A stretch of 64,000 bases of DNA, taken from NCBI GenBank assembly GCA_019448385.1, contig JAGTXO010000053.1, positions 124,001 through 188,000 on the forward strand, written 5' to 3'. Within the stretch, counting starts at the first letter, position 1; every line of letters starts with the position of its first letter. Source of the DNA: Diacronema lutheri (lineage: Eukaryota > Haptophyta > Pavlovophyceae > Pavlovales > Pavlovaceae). The position numbers were made by a program, and so were the translations under genes. The notes beneath the pieces are model-generated. The model searched no databases, was not told where the DNA came from, and saw nothing but the letters and a program-made list of their open reading frames with translations. Shown piece by piece: positions 20,553 to 31,239 of the stretch.

Positions 20553-20894
20553 ATGGAGGACTCCGTGGAGGACGCTTTGCGCGGCGGGCTGGGCAGCTCG
20601 GACAGTTTCTCGCTGGCCCTCCGCACCATTCTGCCGCCGGGTGTGCGCCACCCCCACGTGGTCCCATCCACTTGCCTCCTCGCCCTGCTGCATGGCGAGA
20701 ATCTCGGCCCGAGCGTGGATGAGGTGAGGATCAGGGCGTGCGACGTCGGAGTAGCTGACTCGTATAGTCTGCTACTTTATCCCAACATGGCGCGAGTTCG
20801 AATCTGGGTGAACGCATGTCTTTGGGATCAGTCCGGCGGGGCGGGACCGGTGCTTTCCCGGGAGATAGGAAAGCATGGCGTCTCACATTCTTAG
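20553..20894 (+). CDS. Small unrecognised protein or exon
   Basis: An ATG frame of 113 codons (MEDSVEDALRGGLGSSDSFS) directly preceded by a pyrimidine-rich, AG-ending string (GTTTGCAG), so it may begin an exon. Its second half is made by the tRNA-like repeat at 20,739-20,815 and is unlikely to be conserved protein. No family recognised. Confidence 0.25.
   Translation: MEDSVEDALRGGLGSSDSFSLALRTILPPGVRHPHVVPSTCLLALLHGENLGPSVDEVRIRACDVGVADSYSLLLYPNMARVRIWVNACLWDQSGGAGPVLSREIGKHGVSHS
20739..20815 (+). repeat. tRNA-like repeat with A and B boxes
   Basis: Contains TAGCTGACTCGTATAGTC, which fits the RNA polymerase III A-box, and 41 bases further GAGTTCGAATCT, close to the B-box consensus GGTTCGAATCC. 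The spacing suits a type 2 pol III promoter. The anticodon stem does not pair, so this is not a functional tRNA; a tRNA-derived SINE head is the best reading. The first 46 bases recur twice, inverted, in the palindrome at 21,058-21,141. Confidence 0.5.
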
Positions 20895-20994
20895 TGTGGG
20901 ACGCGTGGCCGCGCAGGTGACTGGTGCACACAGTACCTGGCGGTGACGAACGTGCCGAGTGCTAGGTAGCTCGGGCGTCTCGGGTGACATGCTA

Positions 20995-21055
20995 TCATGC
21001 TGTGCCCGAGCGGAGAGAGCCAACTCCGTCACAAACTTCCCAGATCGAACTCGGG
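20995..21055 (+). repeat. tRNA-like dispersed repeat, copy 2
   Basis: Second copy of the repeat at 7,596-7,710, with TGCCCGAGCGG matching a Leu/Ser-type A-box almost perfectly, followed by ATCGAACTCGGG. It runs directly into the palindrome. Confidence 0.5.
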
Positions 21056-21057
21056 TT

Positions 21058-21141
21058 ATGTTGGGATAAAGTAGCAGACTATACGAGTCAGCTACTCCGA
21101 CGTCGGAGTAGCTGACTCGTATAGTCTGCTACTTTATCCCA
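21058..21141. repeat. Perfect palindrome, arms about 40 bp
   Basis: GTTGGGATAAAGTAGCAGAC leads into CGACGTCG at the centre (about 21,100) and then the exact reverse complement ending TATCCCAAC. Each arm is the A-box half of the repeat at 20,739. The reading frame of polyprotein copy 2 remains open up to this palindrome, so the insertion probably displaced the true start of that gene. Confidence 0.85.
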
Positions 21142-21170
21142 ACAGGGCGTGCTCGCAGCGTGCGCTTAAC

Positions 21171-24100
21171 GTGGCGCTGCACAAACTGGGCGAAGCACGC
21201 GCGGATGCGGGCCGGCTTGGGCAGGTGCTCGTGGTCGTGCTACCGCTCTGCCTCTACGTGTCCGGCGGCCTCGCGCACTGGACGGCGGCGTGCCTGCTCC
21301 TCGCGCCGCCCGCGCAGGCCGGCGCGCCGCCCGGCGCCGCGCTCGCCCTGCACGCCGATTCGCTCAGCTTGGGCAACGGCCCGTCGGCGCACGCCACGGC
21401 GGCCAGCAAGCTCATCAAGGCGCTCGCGCAGCGCATCGGCATCGCAGCGCCAACCATCGATGCCTTGAAGGCGCCCGCGCAGAGTGGGACCGAGTGTTGC
21501 TTCGCCGCGGCAACACTCGCGGCCGAGGTCGCGGCGAGCGCAGCGACGACGGCGGGCCGCCGCGCGAATGTCCTTGTCGGGATCAAGAAGGCTTTGGACG
21601 CGCGCCTCACGCGCCTCACGACGGCCGCGTACGAGGAGACCAGCAAGCGCACGCTCCGCGCCGCCATCGGCGCTCTGCTCGACGACCCCGCCAGGCGCTT
21701 CGGCGCGTCGCGCGACGGGGCCGCGCGGCTCGCCGAGGCGTGCGGTGCCTGTGTCGGCGAATCCGCGCCCGACGGGCTGCTGCGGGCCGTCGACGCGGCG
21801 CTGCGCGCGCCCGACGACCGCATCGCGCGCACGGCCGCGCTCGACGCGCTCACGGGCGCTGCAGGCCGCGCGCTGTCGACGGCGGCCAGGCCGCGCGGCG
21901 CGGCGGCGCCAAGGCCGCCGTCGCGAGCGCCACCGCCCCGTGCGCCGCAGCGGCGCGCCGCCTCGGCGTGGGGGCACCGACCATTCAGCAGCCTCGGCGG
22001 GGGCGAGGGCGACGGGGACGATGGCGACGCCACCACCGCCGACGACGGGGAGGACGCGGAGGACGGGAACAACGACCTCGCCAACGACGGTGCGGGTCAC
22101 GACACCGACGACGACTCCGCCGACGGCGACGGAGGCGACGGCGGCGGCGGCGGCGGCGGCGACCAAGGCTCGCCTCCGGCAGCCCCCGAGGACTTCGCGC
22201 TGGCCAGCCCCGAGGCGGTGCTCGAGCTGCTCGCGGCCGCCGCGACTGTGCGCGAGCAGCTGGCGCTCGCCTTTGCGCCGTCCGGCGGCGCGCGCGGCGA
22301 CGCGCTGGACGCGAAGCGCGCGCCCTTTGAGGTGCTGCGCTCGCTGCTGGTGCGCGTCGCGCGGCCGTCGGACGTGCGCGCGCGACTGCGCCTCCGCCAG
22401 CTGCTGCTCGCGCTGCGAGACCCGCGCCGCGCTGCCGAGCGCTCGCGGCGGCGCACGGACGAGCTGCGCGACGCGCGCCGCGTCGCCGAGCGGCTCGTGG
22501 CCGAGCTGCACGTGGCCCTGCCCGACTTGCCGCTCTTCTCCGGCGTCTGCGCCGGCGAAGACGGCTCGGCCGCCGCGCCGTTCACGATGCTGCGCGTCGC
22601 GCCGCGGCCGGGGCAGCGCGGCGCGCCGGGCGTGCGCGGCGTCGCCCAGCTGCTCGGCGAAGTGCGGCTCGAGCGCGCGCCGCGTGCGCTGCTGGTCGCG
22701 ATCGACCGCCCGTCGGCCGACAAGGAGCCGGTCGAGCTCGGCGGGCCGGGCGGGGGCGGTGGCGGCGCGCTCGTGCTCCGCACCGTCGGCGGCTCCGACG
22801 CGACGTTCGCGCTGGCGAGCGTGCTCGTCCAGCGCCGCGGCCGCAAGCGCGATGCGTGCGCCGTGCTCGCGCCCGCGCCCGACGGCGGCTGGTGGCGCGT
22901 CGACGGCGGCGGCAAGCAGCGAGACAACGCCGGCAGCGCGGCGGCCGAGGCGCGCGAGCTCGCCGTGGTCGCGCTGTACGAGCGCGTCGAGCCGCACGCG
23001 CCGACGCGCCGAGTGGCCGACGCGGCCGACGAGGCGCGCCTGTGCGCCGTCGCGCGCGCGCTCGATGCGGGCGGCGAGCACGTTTGGCGGTGGGCGACGG
23101 ACACGGCGCCGCCGCTCCGCGACGCGCTCGCCGTGCTGCGCGGCGGGGCCGACGCGCCGTCGGCGTGCGCCGCGCTCGCGGCCGCCGAGCTCGCGCCGCT
23201 CTTCGCGCGCGCGCACGTCGACGGCGCGTGGGCGGCGCGCGACGGCGACGCTGCGCTTGCGGATGCGCGCAGCGCGGCCGCCGCCGACGGCGTCCGCAAA
23301 CGCACGCGCCGGTCGACGCCGTCACTCCCCTCCAGGCTCGTCGTCGCGCTGCGCGAGTGCACAGGCGGACGGGTCGTGGCGCTGCTCGTCGTGCCGCCGC
23401 CGCGCGCGGCGGGCGCCGTCGCGAAGCCGCTGCTCGTCGCGCCGCGCGTCGGCGGCGACGACGACTGGCGCATCGCGCGCGCGCACGTCAGCGAGCTGCG
23501 CCACGCGGAGCTGCTCAGCGCGGAGCCGACGGACGTCGCGATCGGCGGCGACGCGCGCGCGCAGCCGCACGTCCTTGCGCTCGAGCTCGCGCTGCTCGCG
23601 CGTGCGGTCGTGTGCCACGACCTCGGCGACTCGTGGGCGCGGTGCAAGAGCCCAGACGAGATGTGCCGCAGTGCGAATGCGCACATCGCCGGCCTGCCCG
23701 ACGCGCGCGACGGCGTCGAGCGCGCGGCCGTGGCCGTTGCGGCGCATCGCTGGCGGTGGGACGTGCCGCTCGCGGCGCGCTCCGCCGCCGCGTCAACGGC
23801 CGCGGCGCCAACCCCGCCGGCGGCGCCGGGCGGCGGTGGCTCGGCGCCGCTCGGCGCGCCGGTGGCGCACGTGGCGGCGAACGCGGCGGCGGGCGCGCTC
23901 GTCGTGGCGGCGGCGGCGGCCGTCACGGCACCGAGGGCGCCGTGCGCGCCACGCGCGGGCGCGGCGGCTGCGGCGGTGGTGGTGACGAGCACGGCGGCGA
24001 CGAACTCGGTGGCGGCGGGCGCGGCGCCAACCTCGCCGGCGGCGGCGGACGGCGGTGGCTCGGCGCCGCTCGAACGCCGCCGCGTTTACGCTGCGCTTGG

Positions 24101-25815
24101 ACAGGGCGACACCAACGCGCGCGTGTACGACGCCAAGAACCTCGAGCAGCTGGAAGCGGGCAGGGCGCGGCTTCAGGCGGGCGGCAAGCCCGCGCCCGCC
24201 GTGCTCGACACGCTCGACGCGCACGCGAATGGCACGATCGTCTCGCGGCAGCGCACGGAGGTCATGACCGGCGCGGACATGCACCGCCTCGCCGCCGCGG
24301 CGCAGGGCGACGCAAACGGCAACGCCGTGCTGGCCAAGCTGGGCAAGCCCGGCTTCGCGGGGACGACATGGCACATGACGTCGGGCGTGGAGAACCAGCC
24401 GCGCGCGGTACGAGCGGCCGCGCGCGCGCTCGCGCTCGACGGCTGGGGCGGCGTGTACAATGCGCACGAGGACTTCGCCGCCTTCGAGGGCTTGCCGCGG
24501 CTCGCCGCGCCCGAACCGCTCGCGGCCATCGCCGGCGGGTCGGCGGACGCGGTGTTCTGCTGGCCGTCCGGCCGGTCCGTCATCGGCGAGGTGAAGACGG
24601 TTCACTACAATGGCGACCGCGCCGCTGCCATCGACCACGCGCGGGCGCTGCGCGTCAAGCCCGAGTGGCGCTCGCAGCCCAGGATCTACGAGGCGGCGTG
24701 CGGCGCGGAGGACACGGTGCTGCTCGTGTGGGTCGTGCCCGACCGCCACAAGAACCCGCGGCTGGTCTGGGAGCCGATTCTCGTCGTGATCCACCTGCCC
24801 GCCGACCCCGACTGGCTCGCGCGCGCCGCGCCGGCGATCGTGAAGGCGTGGCGCGAGGTCGAGGACGGACGCGCGCTCGCGGAGGCGTGCGGCGTGCCGC
24901 AGCACCTCGCCTACACGCTAAGCCCACGCTTCCGAGGCACCGCGCCGCGCGGCGCCGCGCGCGTGCCGCCGCGCCTCGGCGTGAGCGACGCGCGCGAGGC
25001 GCGCGCGCTCGCGGCGCTCGTGTCGGCGCTCATGTTCGTGCCGGCCTGGCGGCGCGCGGTGCGCGCGGCGAGCCGCGCCCCCGGCAATGGCGACGCGGCC
25101 GTCGCGCGCGCGCTCGCGCGCCTGCACAACGCGCTTGAGCCCGATGACGAGAGCGCGCCCGAGTCGGCGCGCGTCGCGCCGCTCGCCGCCGCGCTCGAGC
25201 AGTCGGCAGGCTGGCCGGCGGGCACGGCGCGCGGCTTGTCGGCCGACGGCGCGCTGCGCGCGCTGCTCGACGTGCTGCGCGCGTGCGGCGCGAGCGACGA
25301 GCTCGAGCGCGCGCTGCGCGGCGGCGAGCCGCCGGCGCCGGGCGCGCCCTCGGCGCGCGGCGCGTCGGCCGCGTGGCCGCTTGTCGCGCTGCGCGCCGAC
25401 GACGCGCGCGGCGCGAGCGCCAGCGCCGCCGTGTCGCGCGCGCTCGGCGCGCACGGGGTGCGCAACCCGCCGCGGCTCGTCGTCGTGCACGTCGCGGACG
25501 CGACCGAGTCGCTGCTCGAGATGCCCGAGCGGCTCGCGCTGCGCGTCGCGCGCGGCGCCGAGCCGGCCGAGCCGACCGCGGACGCCGCCGGGGCCGACGC
25601 CAAGCCCGCTGCCGTGCTCAGGCTGGTCGCCGTCGTGCAGCGCGAAGCATGCGACGACAAGGAGCGGCTCGTCGCCTGCGCTGCCCTCGCGCCCGGCGAT
25701 CGCGACTGGATGCGCGTTGCCGCCGCGAGCAGGCGCGCGTGCACCGCGAGGGTCGCGCTCGAGGGCCGCGCGCCGCTGCTCGTGTACGCGGCCGAGCCGG
25801 ACGGCGCGCGCGCGC
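21171..25815 (+). CDS. Polyprotein, N-terminal part: YqaJ-like nuclease, USP-like folds
   Basis: About 1,550 codons in one frame. No ATG lies near the start and the frame stays open upstream, so the true N-terminus is not resolved. Residues about 100-600 resemble a ubiquitin-specific protease: a GTECCFAAATLAAEVAA helix, later WWRVDGGGKQRD and VVALYERVE, the typical final strand. An acidic low-complexity linker lies at 22,005-22,160. Residues about 1,000-1,200 (24,170-24,890) form a YqaJ/lambda-exonuclease-like PD-(D/E)XK domain: TWHMTSGVENQPRA, FCWPSGRSVIGEVKT with the E-x-K pair, then PRIYEAACGAEDTVLLVWVV. The usual PDG Asp is replaced by Ser. Residues 1,280-1,545 again look USP-like (LVSALMFVPAWRRAV; RLVVVHVADATESLLEMPER; LLVYAAEP) but lack the catalytic Cys and His. 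The frame loses sense after about 25,815 and continues in another frame. The YqaJ call is moderate, the USP calls weak. Confidence 0.5.
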
Positions 25816-26676
25816 GCCGTCCGGCGCGAGCGCGCGCGCGGCGGGCGCGCCGGCCGGCGCGCCCGGCGCGCCGAGCGCGGAGCCGGCCGGCGGGTCGCGC
25901 GGCCGCCGCGTCGCGCCGCACCTGCCGCCGCTGCCGCGCAAGCGCAAGCGCGATGCCGAGGCGCGCGCGCGGCTCGCGGCCGACACCGCGCGCGTCGACG
26001 CGGCGGCGCGACCCGGCGGTCCGCCGCTCACATACACGTGTGGCGAGCTGCCGCTGTCTACGAACGACGTGCGCGCGCTCCAGGGCAAGTACACCGAGGT
26101 GCCTTCGATCGTCGTCGAGGCGGAGCTCGGCGCGATCAACCGCGCCGCGGACAAAGCCGGCCGGCCGTGGAGGACGGCCGGCCCGGCCGTCGCGCGCGCG
26201 CTGCTCGCCGCCGTCGCCGACGGCGGTGAGCCCGATCGCGCGCACGCCGCGCTGGACGAGCACGGCCTCGGCGAGTGCACGCACCGCGCGCTGCTGTTCG
26301 CCAGCACCAATCGGCGGGTCGGCGCGGCCGTCGTGGTCGTCGTGCGCGGCGAGGGCGGCTGGGTGCAGCAGTACAACCCGACCGCCGCGCCGGAGCGCGC
26401 CAAGGAGGCCAAGCCGACCGCCGTGCGCGAGCGCGCCAAGGAGATCGAGCGCCAGGCGGAGCAGCTCGTCCGCGGGCTCGCGCGCGCGCTCCGCCTGCGC
26501 GCGCTTCCGCCCGTCGACGGCGCTGCGCCGGCGACCGCGCGGTCCGCGCAGTCAACGGCGCACGGGCGCGCGGTCGGCAGCCACTGGCGCGTCGAGCGCA
26601 AGGCGGATTCGCGCGCCGCCTGCGTCGTGGTCATGTCCTGGCTCGCGCTCGGCGCGCGTGACGCCGCCGCCGACGT

Positions 26677-26707
<31 letters not shown>

Positions 26708-28090
26708 GACGTCGGCGGCGGCGGCGGCGGCGGCGGCGGCGATGGCGGCGGCGACCAGAGCGCGCTCGCTGCCGCGGCGAGCGTGCTTGCGCTCAACGTG
26801 CACGCGACGGCGCAGCTCGCCGAGTACCGCGCGGGGGTGTTTGCGCTCATCCTGCGCGAGACGACAGCGCGGCTGCGAGCGCGCGACGCGGCGGTGACGC
26901 GGCAGCCGGCGTCCGCGCCGGCGTCGGCGGCGCTGACGCCGGAGAAGCCTCACGCGCGGTGCCTGAACGAGCTCAAGGCATCGGGCGGCAAGCATGCGGT
27001 CGTGGCGCCCGCCGCCATTGACGGCGTGCTCGCCCAGGTGCACGACCCGGCGCGCGGGTTCCGCGCCTTCTTCGGCCCGGGCGAGACGCGCGCGCTGCTC
27101 GACGCGCGCGACGCACGGCACGGGGCCGCGCAAAAGCGGCTGCGCGAGCGTCTCGACGATCCCGACTGCGACGCGCTGCTGCTCGTCCACTCGCCGAGCG
27201 ACGGCGCCGACCCGCAGCTCCTCCTCCTGCTCGCCGATGACGAGCACCGCGCAGGTCCGAGCGGCCGCTGGCGCCGGTTCCTCCTGCTCGAGCGCGAGCC
27301 GCGCGATGGCGCGGCGGGCGCGGCGGCGCCGAGCTGGGCGGGCAAGCTCGTCACGCGTGTGTTCGGCCTTGGCGCGACGCCTGAGCCGCTGCGCCGGTCG
27401 GAGCGCTCGCGTGCGTACGTGCCGCCCGCCGGCCGCGCGGGCGTGTGGGCGCTCGCGCTCGCGCTGTGCGTGCTGCGCGTGGAGCGCGGCGGCCTGCTCG
27501 GCAACGCCGGGCGCGTGTGGCCGCGCGAGCGCGACGCGCAGGCGGCCGGCTCGCTGCTCGAGGCGTGGCTGCGCGCGGAGGCCAAGCGCGAGGCCGCTGC
27601 CCTCAAGTCGCCGGTGAGCACCTCGCCGGCGTCCGGGCGCGGTGCGGCGGCGGCGCGGCCGCGCGCGGCCGGCGCGGTCGGCGGGGACGCGCTCGCGTGC
27701 GGCGCGTGCGCGGAGCCGGCCGCGACGCCGCGCCGCGCCGCGCGGACGGCCGCGCCGGCGGCCGGCGCGGCCAACGCGTCCGCCTGCGCGTGCTGCGCGA
27801 GCGCCGAGCCGCCGGCCGAGCCGCCGGACGCGACGGGCGAGCGCATCGCTTGCCTGCAGAAGCCGCGGGGCTGGCGCACGGAGTACCGGACCCTGGAGCT
27901 CAGCGACGGCGCCTTTCGCGGGCGGGAAAAGTACGGCGTCAAGCTGATGCACGTCGTGGACGAGGCGAACGCCAGCACGCGCATGACGTACAACGTGCTC
28001 AACGACCGCGCGCACACATCGCTGCCGAACGCCGGGCAGTGCTCGCCCGGCGACGAGCTACAGCGCCCAGACGACGAGCTCGAGGGCTAA
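25816..28090 (+). CDS. Polyprotein, C-terminal part: Ulp1-like segments
   Basis: Continues the previous frame after a -1 shift and ends with TAA at 28,088-28,090. It starts with a basic stretch PPLPRKRKRDAEARARLA, a plausible nuclear localisation signal. Next comes GELPLSTNDVRALQGKYTEV, ALLFASTNRRVGAAVVVVVR, and ACVVVMSWLALG (26,035-26,650), which has the order of strands expected of a Ulp1/C48 cysteine peptidase but Gly-Ala where HW should be. Gly-rich filler follows (26,676-26,755). A second similar unit runs 26,940-27,510 (DALLLVHSPSDGADPQLLLL; RAYVPPAGRAGVWALALALC). A Cys-rich patch (ACGACAEP, ACACCASAE) lies at 27,695-27,810. The last 60 residues belong to the Fanzor N-terminus (REKYGVKLMHVVDEANAST). 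After the TAA the same frame goes on into Fanzor, so polyprotein and Fanzor may once have been one chain. Confidence 0.45.
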
Positions 28091-28108
28091 CCCAAGGACG
28101 ATGACGAC

Positions 28109-30790
28109 GTGCGCAACCTGCTCCGCCAGATCGAGCTGCCGCCCGACGAGAAGCGCGGCCATCGGCTCGGCGAGGCCAACGCGGCGCAGCGGGCGCGCAA
28201 CCGGCGGCACATTGACCGGCTGTCACAGGGCGACGCGCCGGCGACGCGCTCGAACGTTTCGCTCGATGGCTGCGTCGCGACCGAGGCGGAGCAGATCTTC
28301 ACCGCGTACAAGATGCACCCGCGCCGCGTCGCGTACAAGCTGCTGCGCGCGCTGCTGCGCGCGGCGGTCGACGCGGACGAGGCCGCCAAGCCGCGCGGCA
28401 CGCGCACGTCGAATGAGCAGCGCGACGCGGACGTCGCGACGCTGCTCAAGCTGCTGTGGTCCGGCGACACGGCCGGCGCGGCGCCGCGGCTGCCGCCCGC
28501 GCTAGCGCAGCACGCCGACTGGCTCGTGCTCCCATGCGACTACAGCACGGATGACCCCAAGGTCAGGCGCACGACCAACTACTTCCTGACGGTGCGCGCG
28601 CGCGCGCGCGGCGCGCGCGGGGACGGAGGGGCTGCGCAAGGGCCGGCCGCGCGACGGTGGCCGCGTCGTCCGCGCGGCGCGCGCGCGTGCTGCGGTGCGC
28701 CCCGCTCGCGCGTGCTCCGCGGCGCGGCGCCGCGGCCAGGCATGGACGGGCGCGCGCCGTGCGGACGACGTGCCGCGCGCGCGCGCAGCAGGGCCACGGC
28801 GCGCGGAGCGCCCGACGACGCTGATGGCGTGCTCTCCGACCCCCCCCCCCCCCCCTCTCCTTCCCTCGCGTGCGCCGCGCAGCCGGATAAGGCGGCGATG
28901 GGCGCGTCGCTTCTCGCGCGCCTCGGCATGCTCTACACGCACGTCACCGGAGAGCCGCCGCCGTACGCGCTCTGCCCCCGGCGCGGGAGCATGCAGCAGC
29001 GCTTTGTCAACCTGTCCGCGTCAGGACCTGTACCTCTTGCTCGACGAGGACGACACGGCCTTCGTCCGCGAGTGGGTGTGCAAGCTTCCGACGGCCGACA
29101 ACGTGCCGCACGACGACCCGCGCACCTCGGTCAGCGACCCGCGCGTCAGGAACATGATCTTCGGCCACTTTATCAACCTCGACGAGCGGGCAATGCGGTG
29201 GACAGGCGAGGAGCTGCCCAGCAGCGACGTGACGGCGGAGCAGCGGCGCACGCATGTCGGCACCGCCGTCCCACCCGCGATCGCGTCCGCCGGACCGCAG
29301 CCGGCGGTGTACCTGCGCCACAACGGCCACGCCTGGCAGGCGGTCGTGCCGGTGTTCAAGCCGCCGCCGCCCGGCGGCAGCAAGTCCTTCCTCGACGATT
29401 GGCGCGATCCCAACGGCACGTTCGACGAGGCGACGCCCAAGCAGCTGGCCGAGGCGATTGAGGTGCACGGCCTCTAGACGGCCACGGTGGACCCCGGCTC
29501 CGACGGCTTCGTGACGCACGCGCCGAACGGCCGCGGGCTCGAGCCCACCTCGGTTCGCCTCACGCAGCGCGAGCGCGCCGCGCGCGCGGGGCACGCGCGC
29601 GAGCGCAGCAAGCTCGAGGGCGCGCGGCAACGGCCGCTCGTCGCGCCGGGCGCGCGCGCCGGCCCGTCGGGGCCGGGCGGCGCGCGGCCGCGCGCGCCGC
29701 GTGCTCCGCCGACGGCGGCCGCGCTCGAGGCGGAGCTCGGCGCGGCGCACGGCGGGCGCACCGCGCTCGGCGCGAACGACCAGGTCGCCTACGCGCGCGG
29801 GCACGAGCGCGTGCGACGGGCTACGCTGCCCGTGTACGGCACGCGCGCGCGGCTGCGCGCGCGCAAGCGGCGCGGCGGCGCGAACCGGCGCGAGTGCGCG
29901 CGCGCGGCGGCGCGGATCGTGCGCGTGCACGCGACCGACCGAGGGCTGCGGCCAGACCAGCTGCTCGTGCTCTTCGGCGATTGGCTCCACCGGTCGCGCG
30001 GCGGCGGCTGCGTGCGCGGCAAGGCGCCGGCGCTTGGCGTCGGCGTGCTCTACGCGCTGCGCCGGCGCGGCGTCGCGGCGACGCTCGTGCCCGAGCCGCT
30101 CAGCTCCAAGTGCTGTTCGGAGCTGCGCGAGGTGCGGAGCGCGCCCGCTGCGAGCGCGGCGCCGGCCGCCGACGCCGGCGCAGGCGCTCCCGCCGACGAT
30201 GGGTTGCCGACGACGGCGGACGAGGCGGCGGGGCAGCCGCGGCCGCTGCAGCGATGCGGAGGCACGCTGCACCCGTACGCGCGGAGCTCGCCGAGCGGGC
30301 GCGGCGCGTGGCGGGCGACGCGGTGCGACGCGTGCGGCATCATCTACCACCGCGACTGGACGGCGGCGCGCTGCATCTACCACGATGTGCTCGACATGAT
30401 CGCCGACCACCTCGGCAGGCATGAGCGCATCACGTCCGAGCCCGGCCGCTTCAAGCGCGTCAAGGCCTTTTGGCAGCGCGCCCTCGGGCGCGAGAGAGAG
30501 CACGACAAGGGCGAGCTGCAAGTGGACGAGGACGAGGCGGGCGGCGGCGGCGGTGCCGGCGGCGGCGGTGCCGGCGGCGGCGGTGCCGGCGGCGGCGCCA
30601 GCGGCAGCGGCAGCGGCGTCCTTGGCGGCGTCCTTGGCGGCGGACGCGGCGGCGGACGCGGCGGCGGACGCGGCGGCGGACGCTGCGGCGGAAACCGCGG
30701 CCGCGGCCGCGGCCGCGGCCGCGGCCGCGGCCGCAGCGGCAGTGCTGGTGCTGCCGGCGCCGCCGACTGTGCCGCAGCCGCTGCCGCACA

Positions 30791-30823
<33 letters not shown>

Positions 30824-31229
30824 TGCCGCTGCCGGCACCGGCACGACCGGTGGCAACGCGCGGGATTCGCTCGCGACCGCGCGCGGCGCGGCGCCGGAGG
30901 CGAAGCGCCCGCGTCGCGCCAACACGGCAGCCGCGAACGGCGCAACGCCCAGCCGGTCGGCAGCGACCTTGCGGCGGGGCGGCTCGGCCAGCCCGAGCAT
31001 GCGCGCCGCGCCCCCGGCCCCGAAGCGGGCACGGGCGAGCCGCAGTGGCGTACAGGACGCGACCGCTGCCGCGCGCGCGCCCGCGCGCGCGGCGACGCGC
31101 GCGGCGGCGCCGCGCGGCGGCGCAGCCGGTGGCGCGACCAAGCGCGCCTGCCACACCCTGCTGAGAACGACGCTTCATAGCGCTCTTCAGCCTCAGCACG
31201 AGCCGCTTGCGGCTTCGCACGACCCGTAA
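28109..31229 (+). pseudogene. Fanzor (TnpB-family) nuclease, copy 2
   Basis: An RNA-guided-nuclease family member. Its N-terminal helices begin before the TAA at 28,088 and continue NLLRQIELPPDEKRGHRLGE. An intron is predicted at 28,592-28,882. DKAAMGASLLARLGMLYTHV follows, then, after one extra T relative to copy 5 near 29,020, DLYLLLDEDDTAFVREW. A TAG at 29,475-29,477, present at the same place in copy 5, comes ten bases before the RuvC-I motif VDPGSDGFVTHA. RuvC-II is LLVLFGDWLHRSRGGG (about 29,965), the zinc ribbon SKCCSEL, RCGGTL and RCDACGI, and RuvC-III YHRDWTAARCIY (about 30,345). All catalytic Asp positions and zinc cysteines are present. The tail (30,530-31,160) is GGC-repeat-coded Gly/Ala/Arg. 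The stop TAA at 31,227-31,229 lies in a hairpin loop. Product likely nuclear; whether the TAG is read through is unknown. Confidence 0.75.
28592..28882 (+). other. Intron in Fanzor copy 2
   Basis: Donor CCTGACG/GTGCGC and acceptor GCCGCGCAG/CCGGAT, 291 bp, phase 0, with a C tract before the acceptor. Copy 4 reads straight through this point (YFLVQIRNRQHVAEGQALLC), showing the interval is not needed for the protein. Confidence 0.6.
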
Positions 31230-31236
31230 GGGTCGT
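31201..31236 (+). ncRNA. Two hairpins at the Fanzor 3' end: guide-RNA candidate
   Basis: AGCCGCTTGCGGCT folds as a short stem-loop, and 4 bases later ACGACCCGTAAGGGTCGT forms a perfect 7-bp stem with a GUAA tetraloop. The Fanzor stop codon TAA sits in that loop. In TnpB and Fanzor systems the guide (omega) RNA overlaps the 3' end of the nuclease gene, so this is the expected place for its scaffold. The function is inferred from position and structure only; a terminator-like or chance structure is possible. Confidence 0.35.
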
Positions 31237-31239
31237 ATA

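Noticed and set aside
20739-20815. Functional tRNA gene
   Set aside because: A and B boxes are present but the anticodon and acceptor stems do not pair.
22097-23992. Minus-strand frame of about 630 codons opposite polyprotein copy 2
   Set aside because: Ser/Ala-rich antisense translation with no domain and no conservation in the other copies.
25790-25830. Programmed -1 frameshift between the two polyprotein parts
   Set aside because: Copy 1 also has a -1 shift, but at a different point relative to the conserved AEPAG segment, and no slippery heptamer is seen; two separate lesions fit better.
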